Assembly (NCBI GenBank): GCA_024220505.1
Contig: JAKZZE010000001.1
Location: 310,001-374,000, forward strand
Source: Rhizopus arrhizus
Lineage: Eukaryota > Mucoromycota > Mucoromycetes > Mucorales > Rhizopodaceae
Reading direction: 5' to 3'
DNA length: 64,000 bases
Shown: positions 1 to 10,713 of the stretch, piece after piece
Layout of the letters: the number at the start of each line of letters is the position of its first letter
Numbering within the stretch: position 1 is the stretch's first letter
Made by a program: the position numbers and the translations under genes
The notes under the pieces: model-generated
What the model saw: the letters and a program-made list of their open reading frames with translations, nothing else
Database searches by the model: none
Told to the model about the DNA's origin: nothing

Positions 1-302
1 ATCGGTTGGAAGGTGTTAGCTGTGATGATGCCAAGGGAGCAATGTACCTCTTTCCTCGGATTCGATTACCTCCAAGTGCCATAATAGAAGCTCGACGTGC
101 GAGCATGTCTCCTGACAACTTTTATGCACTCGCTCTGCTCAATGAAACTGGTATCTGCGTCGTACCTGGATCTGGCTTTGGCCAAGAGCCAGGTACATTT
201 CATATTCGATGTTCCTTTTTGCCGGAGGAGTCTTTATTTGATAAACTCTGTTTGGATATTGAACAATTTCATAAGGGATTTATGGAACAGTACAAAGGTT
301 GA
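1..302 (+). CDS. alanine aminotransferase, C-terminal end (partial)
   Basis: This is the 3' end of a gene that starts before the window. The open frame enters at the left edge and stops at 300-302. It encodes about 99 residues matching the C-terminus of cytosolic/mitochondrial alanine transaminases: GAMYLFPRI near the start, then PDNFYALALLNETGICVVPG, then the G-F-G-Q-x-x-G-T-F-H-x-R stretch containing the conserved arginine that binds the substrate carboxylate, and a final FHKGFM helix. The enzyme is PLP-dependent and interconverts alanine plus 2-oxoglutarate with pyruvate plus glutamate. The PLP lysine lies upstream, outside the window. A CAATAAAG polyadenylation-like signal lies about 20 bases after the stop. 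Confidence 0.93.
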   Translation, partial: RLEGVSCDDAKGAMYLFPRIRLPPSAIIEARRASMSPDNFYALALLNETGICVVPGSGFGQEPGTFHIRCSFLPEESLFDKLCLDIEQFHKGFMEQYKG

Positions 303-729
303 CAGACATTTTTTATAAAACAATAAAGTTTGATGACAATTGGAACTATAAAATTGTTTTCCCTACTGCAAATGGACTCTTTACAGGCACAAATTAAATT
401 GAAAACATATCCAATCATAGAACGGTTTTACCGTCTAATTTTTTTGTGAGGTTTGTCATGGATATCAATCTGATTTTCATATAAAAAAGTTAATTAAATA
501 ATGAAACCAATTTTGATCGAGAACCTTCCAGATCGTAAACTAAATAAATGAATTGTTGTAAATATCCTACCTTCTAGAGATAAAAGGTTTCAATTTCAGA
601 GAATTGAGATGAGTATTATAGCTTAAAAAAGCCAAAGAAATTTAGTAACCTTAAATCAATCTAATGTTGACTTGGATTGATTAAATCTATAATAAACGTG
701 CCTCAAATAATTATTGCCAGTTGCCAAGA

Positions 730-732
<3 letters not shown>

Positions 733-789
<57 letters not shown>
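733..789 (+). repeat. 57-base poly(A) tract
   Basis: An uninterrupted run of 57 adenines lies in non-coding sequence. It could be a retroelement tail or an expanded mononucleotide microsatellite. No retroelement body is recognisable immediately upstream. Confidence 0.95.
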
Positions 790-791
<2 letters not shown>

Positions 792-1893
792 GTTTCATAA
801 ATAACATCACGTCTCACTAACTCACCAAGCTTAAAGAAATATAACCCTAATTTTAAAATCTTTTAGCTGTGCTCCTTGGTTTTAAGCTATTTGAGTCATA
901 CAAGTTAAATTGTTAAGAATACAAAAAAAATGTGAATCCTGCCACTGTCTTAAAAATAGTAAACATAGCTATAATCCAATGATATCTAGTGCTACTATCG
1001 TGAGTTTCCAAGAAGAAGTATTATCCCAAATAATTGCTTGCAAGTGGTATTAATAGCCTTACTGAACAACATTACACCAAGTTATAGTATGTTTTTCAAG
1101 ACTGATCATAGTGATGTTAATTTATTGAATGGTGAGTTTGTAAACAACTCCCTGCCGCCAAAATATTTCAAGAACCATCACAATTTACAAAAAAGGGAAA
1201 AAATCTTAAAAGAAGAAATTCTGACGACATGAATCAAGGATACCTGCAACCAAGTTATCTTGAATGATCAAAAAAAGCTTTTCCAATAATCTATTTCAAA
1301 GTTTTGGGGTTGCTTAAGTCAAAAACTCACTTGATCTAACAACAATAAGTAGGCCTGTTTTGCAAACAAACAAAGCATCAACACATTTTATCTACGAACA
1401 AAGGAACAAAAACTAAATATAGGAATGACCCAATGGAAATACAATATGATAGACATTCCAAATATAGAATGCCCAATCAAATCTATAAATCATTGATCCC
1501 AAACCAAAAGAAGTCCCGATTATGCTGCATCTCAAAGCAAAGAAATTACGATGAAGCCACTTACAAAGGGTAATATTTAATAGAGGACATCTTTTTTCTA
1601 TCTAAAAAGTTCTATAGCTTCTTACTTATTTGGTTTTCACTACCTTGGAAAGATCACAATTTGACGCATGTTCTATGTGCCAAATTTTTAAATTTGATGT
1701 TACGCAATTGTTTTGTTTTTTTAAAAATACACCAATATTTTCTGAAAAAGGTATTAGTTTCTGACTGTATATTTACTTTGTATCGCTACAAAATGTCCAC
1801 TTACGACGTACCAGATGAGTGCATGTACCGTTTTAAAGCTTTGGACGAGATTCAAAAGTACAAACCAATGTAAATTGAGAATATAAACTACTA

Positions 1894-1946
1894 GGATAGA
1901 GTGGATAAGGTACTAGGGTAGGGTGGATAGGGTGGATAAGGTACTT
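1894..1946. repeat. short imperfect tandem repeat (GGATAAGGTACT / GGGTGGATA)
   Basis: The blocks GTGGATAAGGTACTAGGG, TAGGGTGGATAGG and GTGGATAAGGTACTT follow one another as degenerate repeats of a GT/GGATA-rich unit. No function is apparent. Confidence 0.6.
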
Positions 1947-2159
1947 ATACCAAAATGCAAAATTAGAATGACATCACTTGGAATGGCCAGGTACAAATGC
2001 GAGTCTGTCTAAACCAGTAGTGAAAAAAAAAATTTGGATTTGAAGAGCTATCAAGCATATTGTCTGACTCTAGAGAATAAAAATCAGCCAAAAGCAGGAG
2101 CTCAAATTATTATAGATTCAGAATGACCTGAAGCAATGCAAAAAGAAAGCCCCACAAAT

Positions 2160-2781
2160 AAAGGTTCGAAGAACGTGTAGATCCTACTCATCTGAACAAG
2201 TACAAGAGCTCTTTAATCTTGCTATCGAGGTTGGCCTTTCTGCAAGAAAAGTGGAGTAATTGTTGGAATTATCGAGCAAACAGTTCAAAATTATCTAAAG
2301 ACTTTCAGAGAAGATGATGAAAAACGCTTGTCAGGTGGTAGGAAGCAACGAGTAAGTTAGGATAGAGAACTTTAGCCTCATCATACTGAATTTCTCTGTG
2401 AACTTTATGATAAGATTCTACAAGCTATATTTTGGCAGGCAAGCGGTGCACTGCTTGAAGCTTTTGACAAAATTGAATCGGTTGCACTATCAGATCTTCA
2501 TAGACATCTCGTCTCGCGATCCTCGTTAAATCTTTAGAAGCTAGAAACACTTGTGTATTCAAAAATGACTCTTAGTGATCTCCAGATACGTAGAGATAAG
2601 ATTCTTGAATGGAAAAAATGATGAAAATATGAATTGGCATGAGAACAGTGTTTTTATTGATGGGGCAGATTTTAACATGTATATTTGTAGAAACTTTGGT
2701 AGGCGAAGAGAAGAATACCTGCTAAAGTAGTAAGCCCTGCAAACAATGGCATCACGCTATCGATAATTGGTGCCATTTGTG

Positions 2782-2855
<74 letters not shown>

Positions 2856-2985
2856 GTACGGTACAAAGAAAAGACAAAGAGAAAATAGCAAGGCTGAAGT
2901 AGTTGAAGTGAACACTAGAGAAGGTACTCGTAGTGAGCATTTCATAGAGTTTTTGGTCGGTGCCATGGATACCTTGGATGAAGAC
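2160..2985 (+). pseudogene. decayed Tc1/IS630-type DDE transposase relic
   Basis: Read across frames, this segment gives ordered pieces of a Tc1/IS630-like transposase. Near 2190-2260 there is a helix-turn-helix-like piece (YSSEQVQELFNLAIEVGLSA), followed by a stop. Near 2650-2780 comes the first catalytic block (FIDGADFN, then PAKVVSPANNGITLSIIGAI). After a 73-base A run, the piece between the first and second catalytic Asp follows (GTRSEHFIEFLVGAMDTLDE). Stops and frameshifts are numerous. The block with the second Asp and the final Glu is missing, because at about 2985 the sequence switches to the 3' end of a gene on the other strand. It parallels the better preserved transposase at 29.3-30.5 kb. 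This is a dead fragment. Confidence 0.8.
2782..2854 (+). repeat. 73-base poly(A) tract inside the transposase relic
   Basis: A pure run of 73 adenines replaces roughly a dozen codons of the transposase, between its IIGAI segment and the basic KKRQREN segment. It therefore looks like an expansion at a short lysine-coding or A-rich stretch rather than a tail at an element boundary. Confidence 0.92.
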
Positions 2986-4645
2986 ACCTTTGCTTCTAGC
3001 CCCATGACTTGAACAATAGGCATTTGTACATTGATTATATCTTCTTTTGATATATATTTTAATGATTTCAGAAATGCATTTAAGTGGCATTTCGTAGTAA
3101 GTACAGACTTAAGTCTGTCTGTGTACAGTTTTGCCTTTGTTGCCTTTCTGGCTATTTCTCCTGTCGCGCCATCTACTACCGTTTCATATTTCCTCAAAAT
3201 GAGAACCCGAAGGTCCAATTTGAAACGCAAACCTGCGTTTTTGCAGGTATTGCTCATTGTATCTCCCCTAAACAGTGAAACAAAAGATAAGGTAAGCTGA
3301 AGAATAGATGTTGACGCATCTGATTTTGCAACTCACCAATGTAGAATAATGTGTCTATGTTGGCCAAGATACAACTCAAAGATGTGTCCCCAAAATTTTA
3401 CTTGCAAGTCAAATTCTGAGTATCGCTTCAAGTTTTCACTTGAGAATACCCAAGGCCTTTCAACATGTGTTCGAATCCTACAAAAATTATGAGGCATTAG
3501 TAGTCATAAATGCAGATCAATAGTTTGCTGATTAGACTTACACAAACAAGTAAATTCTGTTGACAACATGTTCAACAGGTGTGGTTGGCTTATAATTTTC
3601 ACAAGAATTCAATGCAACTTTCAAACTTCCTGAATTAACGATCTACGAATAAGAAAGTTGCAATCATCAGCACGCTAATATACTGCAGGCATTCCTTGTT
3701 TACCTTTTTAAATCTGTTTGAAAGTGCATTGATATTATTATTCTGATAGGCAGGAGCATTCTTCTTTTTGCGCAATTTTTTGACCTGGAGATCGGTGAGG
3801 CCATCGATGTGAGAACCAGATATATCAATTTCAATATCCGTCACTTGATTCTTCGCTAAGCTATTGTATTTAAAGTCAGAAGATTCATGATATTAACAAT
3901 GTAATTGTTGGTCGTAGTATTTGTGAAGTTTTCGATTGTACCTGTTTGCAAACGTGTCCACTGTCAATGGACCCCGTCTCATATGTAGTTCCTTGACGAA
4001 CTCACTATCAAAGAGGTTCAGTTTTCTTCCATCCTCTTCTTGTTCCACATGTCTAAGACTTGCAGGGAGTCTAAGCGCTTTGGTACTGTAATCTTTTGCT
4101 TCATGATCCAACTCCTTTGCATGGGCAAAACCAAAGACTGCCGATTTTGAGGCTTGCGACATTGCATCAAGGAAGCTTTGACGGGCTCCTTCATCCTCAA
4201 ATCAACATTTCTCCTCAGTGGACTCCAAAAGTTCAAAGTTTTCGTGCTTGTTCTTGCTTGTATTCTCGCTTCTTCTACATGCTTGATAATTGACGTGACG
4301 ACTTGAAAAGTGACGACTTGGAAATTGACGACTTGGAAATTGACGACTTTCCACTTCTTGAGTACATTTGTAAACCCTTTGTTGATTTGGGGTGTTCTTG
4401 TCCACTTGTCATGGTTGTACTTTGGGACATGTTTCTTAAAACGTTTGATATCGTCTTTGAGATCAGAGGTTGGTGTTTCGTCCAAAATCACTCTGATCCT
4501 TTCTGGTAATTCTTTCCCTTTATAACTAATTTCTCTTTGTTCGTCTCTTTGTTTCTCGAATTCTCTGAGAATAATGGCAACGTTCTCTCTCGAGTATAGA
4601 GGCACTTGTTCTTGTTGATGTTGGTTATTTTCTTCATTGTAGATA
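2975..4645 (-). pseudogene. family X gene, copy 1 (truncated; unnamed family, PD-(D/E)XK-like C-domain)
   Basis: I do not recognise a named family. The minus strand gives a multi-exon gene with clean GT-AG introns: about 4645-3895, then 3860-3715, 3653-3544, 3479-3340 and 3271-2975. The N-terminal part is basic and helical (RENVAIILREFEKQRDEQ; LPERIRVILDE). The middle contains VDTFANRYNRKLHKYY, and the last exons give RYSEFDLQVKFWGHIFELYL, then RFKLDLRVLI, GEIARKATKAKL and VQMPIVQVMGLE. It is broken in several ways. The start codon position reads GTG where copy 2 has ATG. A 15-bp minisatellite causes a frame change near 4300, there is an in-frame TGA at about 4202, and the C-terminus is cut at about 2985 where it abuts the opposing transposase relic. 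It is related to 8112-10579 and 30851-32107. Confidence 0.65.
4296..4350. repeat. 15-bp minisatellite (TGACGACTTGGAAAT x ~3.7)
   Basis: Units lie at 4296-4310, 4311-4325, 4326-4340 and a partial unit at 4341-4350; the second and third are nearly identical. It lies within the family X copy 1 coding region, adding repeated FQVVx-type residues, and accompanies a change of reading frame. Confidence 0.9.
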
Positions 4646-4659
4646 TCAGATATAATTTT

Positions 4660-4795
4660 TACCCACGATACGCGACTTTGAAAGATATAGGGAAGAAAGG
4701 GATTTTATTGGATATTATTTATTTATTTAAAAATAAAGCGTGACTCTGAGAGCATTTATCACATTAGAAGCTGAAGCGGAGGAAACTGAGATTGT
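4660..4795. repeat. 5' flank shared with the second family X copy
   Basis: This stretch resembles 10575-10705: a TGAAAKATAKRGGGAAGAAAGG-like block, then an AT-rich spacer, then AAAGCGTGRCTCTGAG, GCAT, and TATCACATTAGAAG, ending near AACTGAG. Both copies lie just upstream of the 5' end of a minus-strand family X gene. They may therefore be a shared promoter or the end of a duplicated or mobile unit. Confidence 0.7.
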
Positions 4796-5363
4796 TGTAG
4801 GTACGACTAACAATCAAAAAGGTTTTTTAGCTCTTTAACCATCTCTTGAACTGACTCGGGCAATACAATAATTTCCATTATATGTGCTCAATTGGGTTAT
4901 TTCAATTCTCAGATAAATAAAATATTCTTTAATTGTATTCTTTAAGCTGACCAATTGACGGTGGGAAGCACTGTAAAAATAGCAAATGAATTACGGAAAA
5001 AAATTTAAACTAAGCTATAAATAGAAGATGGGTTACATCTGTATTATTTAGAATTCTGGAACTACAGTTTTTTTTGTTGTTTTTCTTGACAGGAATAAAA
5101 AACGTGGTTAAGGAATAGAAAACAAGTAATATGTGGAAAATAATAGTAAGAATACTAGTTTAACGAATAAAAAATAGAGTGTGTTGTGTATATATCCTGT
5201 AATATGGTTAATTGAATAAATGTAATTTAATGAGCACAACTTGAAATTAATAATTGTTTTGTGTATATTGGTTTCTATGTTACCCTTTTATCTATAATAA
5301 GGGCTATATTTTAATAATATGCAAAAAAGGAGGAAATAAGGGGACTGAAACGGGCTGATTTCT
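4796..5363. other. AT-rich intergenic region
   Basis: No coding or structured element is seen. It lies between the family X 5' flank and the 3' end of the surface-protein gene. Confidence 0.6.
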
Positions 5364-6107
5364 TTAATTGTTAATATAAGCAACCATGATACACGTTAAT
5401 AATGTAAACATAGTCTTTGCACTGATCTGACTTGATCCAGAAGTCGATGGTATGGCTGATGTAGTGACTACATTTGAAGGAGCATTAAGTGTTGAGACAC
5501 CTACAATAATGGCTGAAGTAGGTGTAGCAGAAAGGGCTGAAGAAGTGACAGCGATAGATGCATTTACTGAAACAATTGGAGATGAGGCGGCAATTGAAGA
5601 TGAGGCAGATATAGATGCATTCACTGGAACAATTGAAGATGAAGCGGCAGCTGATGAGATAGCAGCTGATGATGAAGAAGCAGCAACAGCAGCATTAGGA
5701 ATAGCTGTGATAGAAACAGTACCTGAACTGATCGCACCATAACAGTAATTATTGGCATTATCAACACAAAGCACATTGTTTGAGTTACAAAGACAACTTG
5801 AGCTTGATCCTGTTAATGATGATGAACAAGAGGTTGGAACAGTAGGGCATGAAGAGGAAGTTAATGTTGATGAACCCCAACAGTATTGATTTTTGTCATT
5901 CACACAAACAATGATCGCATCATTACAACGACAATTGACAGTGCCACTGATACTGCTACAAGCAGAGGGCGCAGTACAAGATGTTGAAGGTAATGTGCTA
6001 TAAGGAAGACCGTGATCTCTCTTGACAAGTCCAAAAGATCCATAACCGTATGCTGAAACAGCAGTAAACACGGCTGAAAATGATATCAATAACAAACTGA
6101 GTTTCAT
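5364..6107 (-). CDS. secreted/GPI-anchored surface protein with two 6-Cys modules
   Basis: A single-exon 247-residue protein. It has an N-terminal signal peptide (MKLSLLLISFSAVFTAVSA, cleavage after ~19). Two similar modules of about 45 residues follow, each with six cysteines in the pattern C-x6-C, C-x-C, V/L-C, Y-C (about residues 42-82 and 85-125). A long Ser/Ala/Val/Thr-rich stalk (about 135-225), suited to O-mannosylation, leads to a short hydrophobic tail (TMFTLLTCIMVAY) typical of a GPI signal. I infer a cell-wall or membrane-anchored protein. The specific function is unknown, and it could be a minor adhesin or wall-structure protein. The ATG is the only one before the signal peptide, and it follows an A-rich leader. 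Confidence 0.82.
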   Translation of the reverse strand: MKLSLLLISFSAVFTAVSAYGYGSFGLVKRDHGLPYSTLPSTSCTAPSACSSISGTVNCRCNDAIIVCVNDKNQYCWGSSTLTSSSCPTVPTSCSSSLTGSSSSCLCNSNNVLCVDNANNYCYGAISSGTVSITAIPNAAVAASSSSAAISSAAASSSIVPVNASISASSSIAASSPIVSVNASIAVTSSALSATPTSAIIVGVSTLNAPSNVVTTSAIPSTSGSSQISAKTMFTLLTCIMVAYINN

Positions 6108-7440
6108 TTTTTTTTAAAAAAAAAAAGAAAAAAAAAGAAAAAGCAACTGAAAAGAAGGGGAAGGAGAAGGGAATCAGGAAAAACTCTTTTACAGTCACTG
6201 CAAATAACACCGACTATTACTCGAATTTCAAGAGCGCTATTTTTCAGAAATTAACAAATCACTCAAAATCGTAAAATTTAAGCTGAAAACAAAGCAAAAA
6301 CATCCAAATTATATATATAATGTTTATAGCTTTAAATAAGCTACTATCTATAAAAACAAAAGCTTATCATTACATCAAGGGTAAACATATTAAAAAGGTA
6401 AAATAACTGAGATTTAAAACAAACACTCCGATATGGGCTTTAATTTTTTTTGGCACAAATTCAATTAGTCAAAAAAAAAAAGCGCAAGTTTTTAATTGAC
6501 TTCACAATAATCGTGTTTGAAAATACAATTTTTGGTCCAGACTGTTTTGTTTGGGTACTAGAAATTGTTACAGGCTTCCTCAAATATTAATAATTGTTTG
6601 AGAAGAAATAGCCCAAGAATAGTGATGGTCGTTCCTTTTGAAGTTGACATTGTTATTTTTGCAAGCTTCCATTTTTGATCTTCAAAGCACATTTATACTA
6701 CCTCTCGTCTTTTTATCAAAATTTCCTCTAAACTTCGTTTCTCTGGTAAATTATATAGTCTATTGAAGTCAATTAAAAATAAAATAAATGTAAGATATGT
6801 GTATTTTTTTTTATGAGTTGAAGTGAAAGTTGTAAAAGAAATTATTAGAGCTATACTTAGCTTCACAAAATACAAAACATACTAATATCTTGGTACTAAC
6901 GAGATTATATTTAGTCCCAAAAAACTGTACAGTCATTAAAAAAAGATCTGCAGGGAAATGAAAATGATCATAGCACAAGTGGAATGGGGACAGAGTACAT
7001 CCCACAAATGACTTTATTCTTCAAGAGGACCGAAAGGTCTATCAGAGTACTAATGTACAAAGGGGAATTTTTTTTTTTCTCAAGCAAACCTTTTTCATGT
7101 ACTATGAATGGCTTTCCTTTTCTCGATAAACAACTGGTCTCTAGTGCTAAGTCATAGTTTGTCACCTTCAAAAGGGGCAGGCTCGACCTTGACTAGCTTA
7201 CACTCTGTTTCTTTTGGTTCACGCCGCTCTCAGACATGTGACTCCTATTACAAAAAAATACGGTAAAGGGATGGGTCGGGTTGAGTTGGAACAATTTGTC
7301 TGCTTAAACTAGCACGAGTTGTAGGGAATAGCGAGGCTAATTGCCACCGCAAGTTTTTTGAAGTGGTTGTCCATTCCCTCGCTTTTTCGAGATCTACAAA
7401 GTGTAAAAATACTTGGCATTGATTAAAGATAAACGGGTTT
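6108..7440. other. intergenic region without a supported gene
   Basis: AT-rich, with a TATATATATAATG block near 6310 that could serve the divergent surface-protein gene. Short open stretches on the minus strand (6.7-7.2 kb) have low-complexity composition and no recognisable domain. Confidence 0.55.
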
Positions 7441-7990
7441 GATGAACATTTGCCGCCTTCAACAATCTTTAAAGAATACTACAAGAAACAACATGCCCTC
7501 AGGAATAATTGTAGGAAAGGGTGGTTCAAAAGCATTGAACTCTATGGACATAAAGACTTTATTATTACTTGTCTTCATTTTGAAAAAGAAAAGATTGTGA
7601 CTGGCGCAACAAATGTCATGATTAATACTCATAGTACTCGTGATCCTGCTGGATCAATGGATTAGTTACAAGGACATATTGGCGGTGTTTGGGCATTACA
7701 ATGCGTGAGAAATACTCTTGTGGGTGGATCCATTGATAAAATTGCGTGAGTTTGAGATATCAAGAAAAGAAAGTGCACACATATTTTCAGGGGATATACA
7801 TTAACAGTACGTTATCTTTAAATTGTGGAACTTGTCATGATTTATGGTAGACCAGAACCAAGACAACGTTGATTGTTGCTGGATCAAGAGACTTTTCGAT
7901 TCATATTTCTGGAAGAAGAAAATGTAAATATGGATGCATCACCACATGTAATGTTTGGAGACTCGTTGAATTTACATCAAATCATGTTAC
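7441..7990 (+). pseudogene. F-box/WD40 (Cdc4/Fbw7-like) gene fragment, decayed
   Basis: Consecutive frames give the linker and first WD40 blades of a Cdc4/Fbw7-type substrate receptor of SCF ubiquitin ligases. FKEYYKKQHALRNN is the linker after an F-box, and GHKDFIITCLHFEKEKIVTG is the first blade. LQGHIGGVWALQCVRNTLVG, with SIDK and DIKKRKCTHIFRG, forms the second, followed by GRPEPRQ. There are in-frame stops after about 7663 and in 7745-7760, and frameshifts near 7860. The F-box itself and the later blades are not recognisable. I read it as a dead partial copy, next to family X copy 2. Confidence 0.7.
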
Positions 7991-8111
7991 ATTGGACAGC
8001 AGACATTGATAGATGAAAGATAAGTTTATAATAGGTAAAAATTAAGCAATATTTTAAATATTGTCCAAATTGCTCAGAAAAATACTTCATCAACATCATC
8101 CATAATAGTGC

Positions 8112-10579
8112 TCAATAAAGGTCGATTTGAATTAGTGAATACAGAGATAGAGCAATCATTTCTTGGAGGGGTGAACCAAGTTTGAGAGAGAGAGATCTTT
8201 TTAAACGAGGTGGGGAACGGGTAGTAGAATTGCTGAGCTTCTTTGATGGTTTATTGACAAGACTTTTGGAAGCTACTAGATTGTTTCGGATTTTATGGGC
8301 ATATTTTTCCATGCTATCGCGCAACCTGAAGAGACCATAAAGAAAATTCTTTCCACTTGATAGTTCGCTGACAGAGCTAGGGAAATTAATTGTTTTTTGA
8401 AAGACACCAACATTGAGATGATGACCAACGTAGTGTACAGAAGACATATGATTCGTTAATCCAACAATTTGTAAAATCCAGCTATAAGGGGACTCTTTAT
8501 CTCCAAATGTTGCCTTATGTAGGCTATCAGTGTTATCTTTTCCCTCTCGCAATAGTTTAGCTAAGTCATCATTGATTTTTTGGTCTAGAGATCCAGGTAC
8601 ACAAACTTCAGCAGCACCAAGATCAAATTCATAGTCATCGTAGTCAAAAAGGAAACGAATATCAATTTTAAAACCAACAACTTTATTCATGTTATCATAT
8701 AGAGTTGCTTTTCCATTAGTTGAATCATCCGGGATAGTTTCACCAGTTTTTAATCTTATTAAATTGTCGTGGATTGAGAATAATGCTTTAAACACCGGAA
8801 CCCATACTTGATTTGAATAATCGTCTTCGCTATTCTTGTCTGCATTTTTTGTCATCATCAAAAATTGATTATTTTCAATCGTGTCCAATATAGTTGTGAA
8901 TAATTTGATAACCTTTCTCTTTTGGCGGGATATAGTCGAATCAGCAAGAATTTTAGATAAATATATTTGTCCACAAGTAAAGTCATTGTTTGCGATACTT
9001 AAATCTGCCATTGTATCCCATATCTTAATATATTCATCTGGTATAATCGCTTCGGGTATTTTATGGGTATTGTTGAAATGTGATTTGATAATTTTCCAGT
9101 TCTTTGCAGTAAACAAGTCTTTGTAAATACTGTCTTCATTGTCAATAGCATCCAGTATCAGTGAGGACCCGCAGCTCATTGCCTTTCTTTCTTCAGAAGT
9201 GATGCTTCCTTTCCTTTGATATCTGCGGTGAATCTCCTCAGCCTTGTCATAGATCTTTTGCTTGATATTTGTATAAGTTAAATCAGTCTTATCAACGCTT
9301 GCTTCAAGATTGTCCGTGTTATCAGTCTCATTACTATCATTATCAGATACGTCGTTGTGGTCTTTTGGGCTCTCTATATAAGCGTCATCTACTTCACTTT
9401 CGTTTTCCTCTTTATTATCTTTGTTGTGAGTTACTTTGTGATTTCTAATTTATGCGTCGAATGAATCAATCAACTGTAAAGTTGATATTGTCGTCAATTT
9501 TTTAGCGCTAATACAGGAAGCAGCTCCCATCTGTTTATCGGCTTGTTCATCTTTTAATTCAAGTTTTCTATTATCATATTCTTTGATAAATTTGTCCTTA
9601 ATACTCTTCTGCTGAAAACACGCATTTAATTAAGCAACATAGCGAAATAATTCTGGATCTTTAAGGTATTTTTTACATATCTTGTCAAAGGCAGATGTAT
9701 ACTTGCTTAGCACCCAATCAGCAGCGTGTTCTAAATCCTTGTTTTCATTCCAATTCCTACTATGCTCAATAAGTTTTGCATTTTTTCTCCAATTTGACGC
9801 TGAAAAATTGATAAGATGTTTTCCAAGTCTGTATGCGTTGGCTTGCATTTGCCTTGTTGTATGATTTGCATTGATTCGTTTGATGGAAGATAGTTTCATT
9901 TTTGGGGAAGAATCGTCTTTTTGACCATCACTCTATTTTGGAATGTTTTGATTCGTCGTCATTTTAAGGTAACATTATCAACTACTTGAGACTTGTAGAT
10001 AATTTAAGTGCTTTAAGGGCCAATTCTCCTGCTTCTTGTTGTTGTAGTTTTGTTGACCCAAATCTGAAGATTGCAAGTCAAAAGACTTGCATAATGGCAC
10101 TGAGTAAGATGTTTCTGTCTTCTGGGGAGTTGTTTTGATTTATTGAGATGCTATAAATTTTCATATAACTCAATATTTGTCCTTGCTTGTACTCTGATTG
10201 CTTCTGCATTCTTATATATAGTATTAATGAGCTGGTTTGAGTCCACTTTCCATAGCTAAAAGTTTTGGTACAAATTCTTTATTGATTTGTTCTGGCTTGA
10301 CCCACTTATCGATAGTGTATTTTTGTATTGATTTTCTGAAAAACTTGAAGCTCTCTTTATGCTAGAACATGTAATTTTCATTCAAGGTTTCGCGAATGGT
10401 TTTAGGGAGAGGGCAGCCGTTGCATAGCCCTTATTGCCTTTGCAATCTTGAGTTTTCGAGTTCGCGAACAATTTGTTCCACTTCTGCTCGAGTAAAGACT
10501 TATTGATTAGATTGCTGCTGCTATTATTGTCGTTGTTGTTCATTATCAGATTGGATGATATAATCCATAGTATTTCCAT
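8112..10579 (-). pseudogene. family X gene, copy 2 (unnamed family; N-terminal part decayed)
   Basis: One minus-strand frame is open from about 9449 to 8112 (446 codons). Upstream it continues in the same frame as far as 9899 with two stops (TAA at 9630-9632 and 9450-9452), and beyond that it has frameshifts and stops. The N-terminal remains (VEQIVRELE, LPKTIRETL, FFRKSIQKYTIDKWVKPEQI) match copy 1 in order. The C-terminal half has NQVWVPVFKALFSIHDNLIR, VVGFKIDIRFLFDY, LGAAEVC, LAKLLREGKDN and ILQIVGL, and ends in a basic Ser/Pro/Lys tail. The central 'D...E-x-K' region reads AEVC, so the lysine of a PD-(D/E)XK motif is missing. The long intact 3' half may still be expressed from the internal ATG at 9179. 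I do not assign a function. Confidence 0.6.
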
Positions 10580-10713
10580 GATATGCAGCTTTGAAATATA
10601 TGGGGAAGAAAGGGAAAAAAATTATTATACAAAAAAAAAGGAAAGTAAAGCGTGGCTCTGAGCGCATCTATCACATTAGAAGACAGAGTGAAGCCAACTG
10701 AGGTTGATTTATA
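10575..10713. repeat. 5' flank shared with family X copy 1
   Basis: This is the counterpart of 4660-4795 upstream of family X copy 2, including AAAGCGTGGCTCTGAG and TATCACATTAGAAG. A LINE is inserted immediately after it, using its last 15 bases as target site. Confidence 0.7.
10699..10713. repeat. target-site duplication, left copy
   Basis: TGAGGTTGATTTATA, identical to 11914-11928, immediately precedes the truncated LINE. Confidence 0.9.

Larger units (their letters stand above)
303..2159. other. AT-rich intergenic region without a recognisable gene
   Basis: I see no convincing coding region here. Short open stretches (1038-1232, 1661-1873) lack family resemblance and splice support. The region holds a 57-base A run (733-789) and a small GGATAAGG/GGTGG-rich tandem repeat (about 1894-1946). 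The segment just before 2160 leads into a transposase relic, so part of it may be decayed transposon flank. Confidence 0.6.

Noticed and set aside
2672..3090. Minus-strand open frames made of long poly-Phe and plus-strand poly-Lys around 2.7-2.9 kb
   Set aside because: They are translations of the A73 run, not proteins.
3405..3495. Possible tRNA suggested by GTTCGAATCC near 3472
   Set aside because: No acceptor, D or anticodon stem can be formed with the upstream bases; the sequence lies in an exon of family X copy 1.
5452..5742. Plus-strand acidic 96-codon frame opposite the surface protein
   Set aside because: It is the antisense of the Ser/Ala-rich stalk; the minus strand has the signal peptide and cysteine modules.
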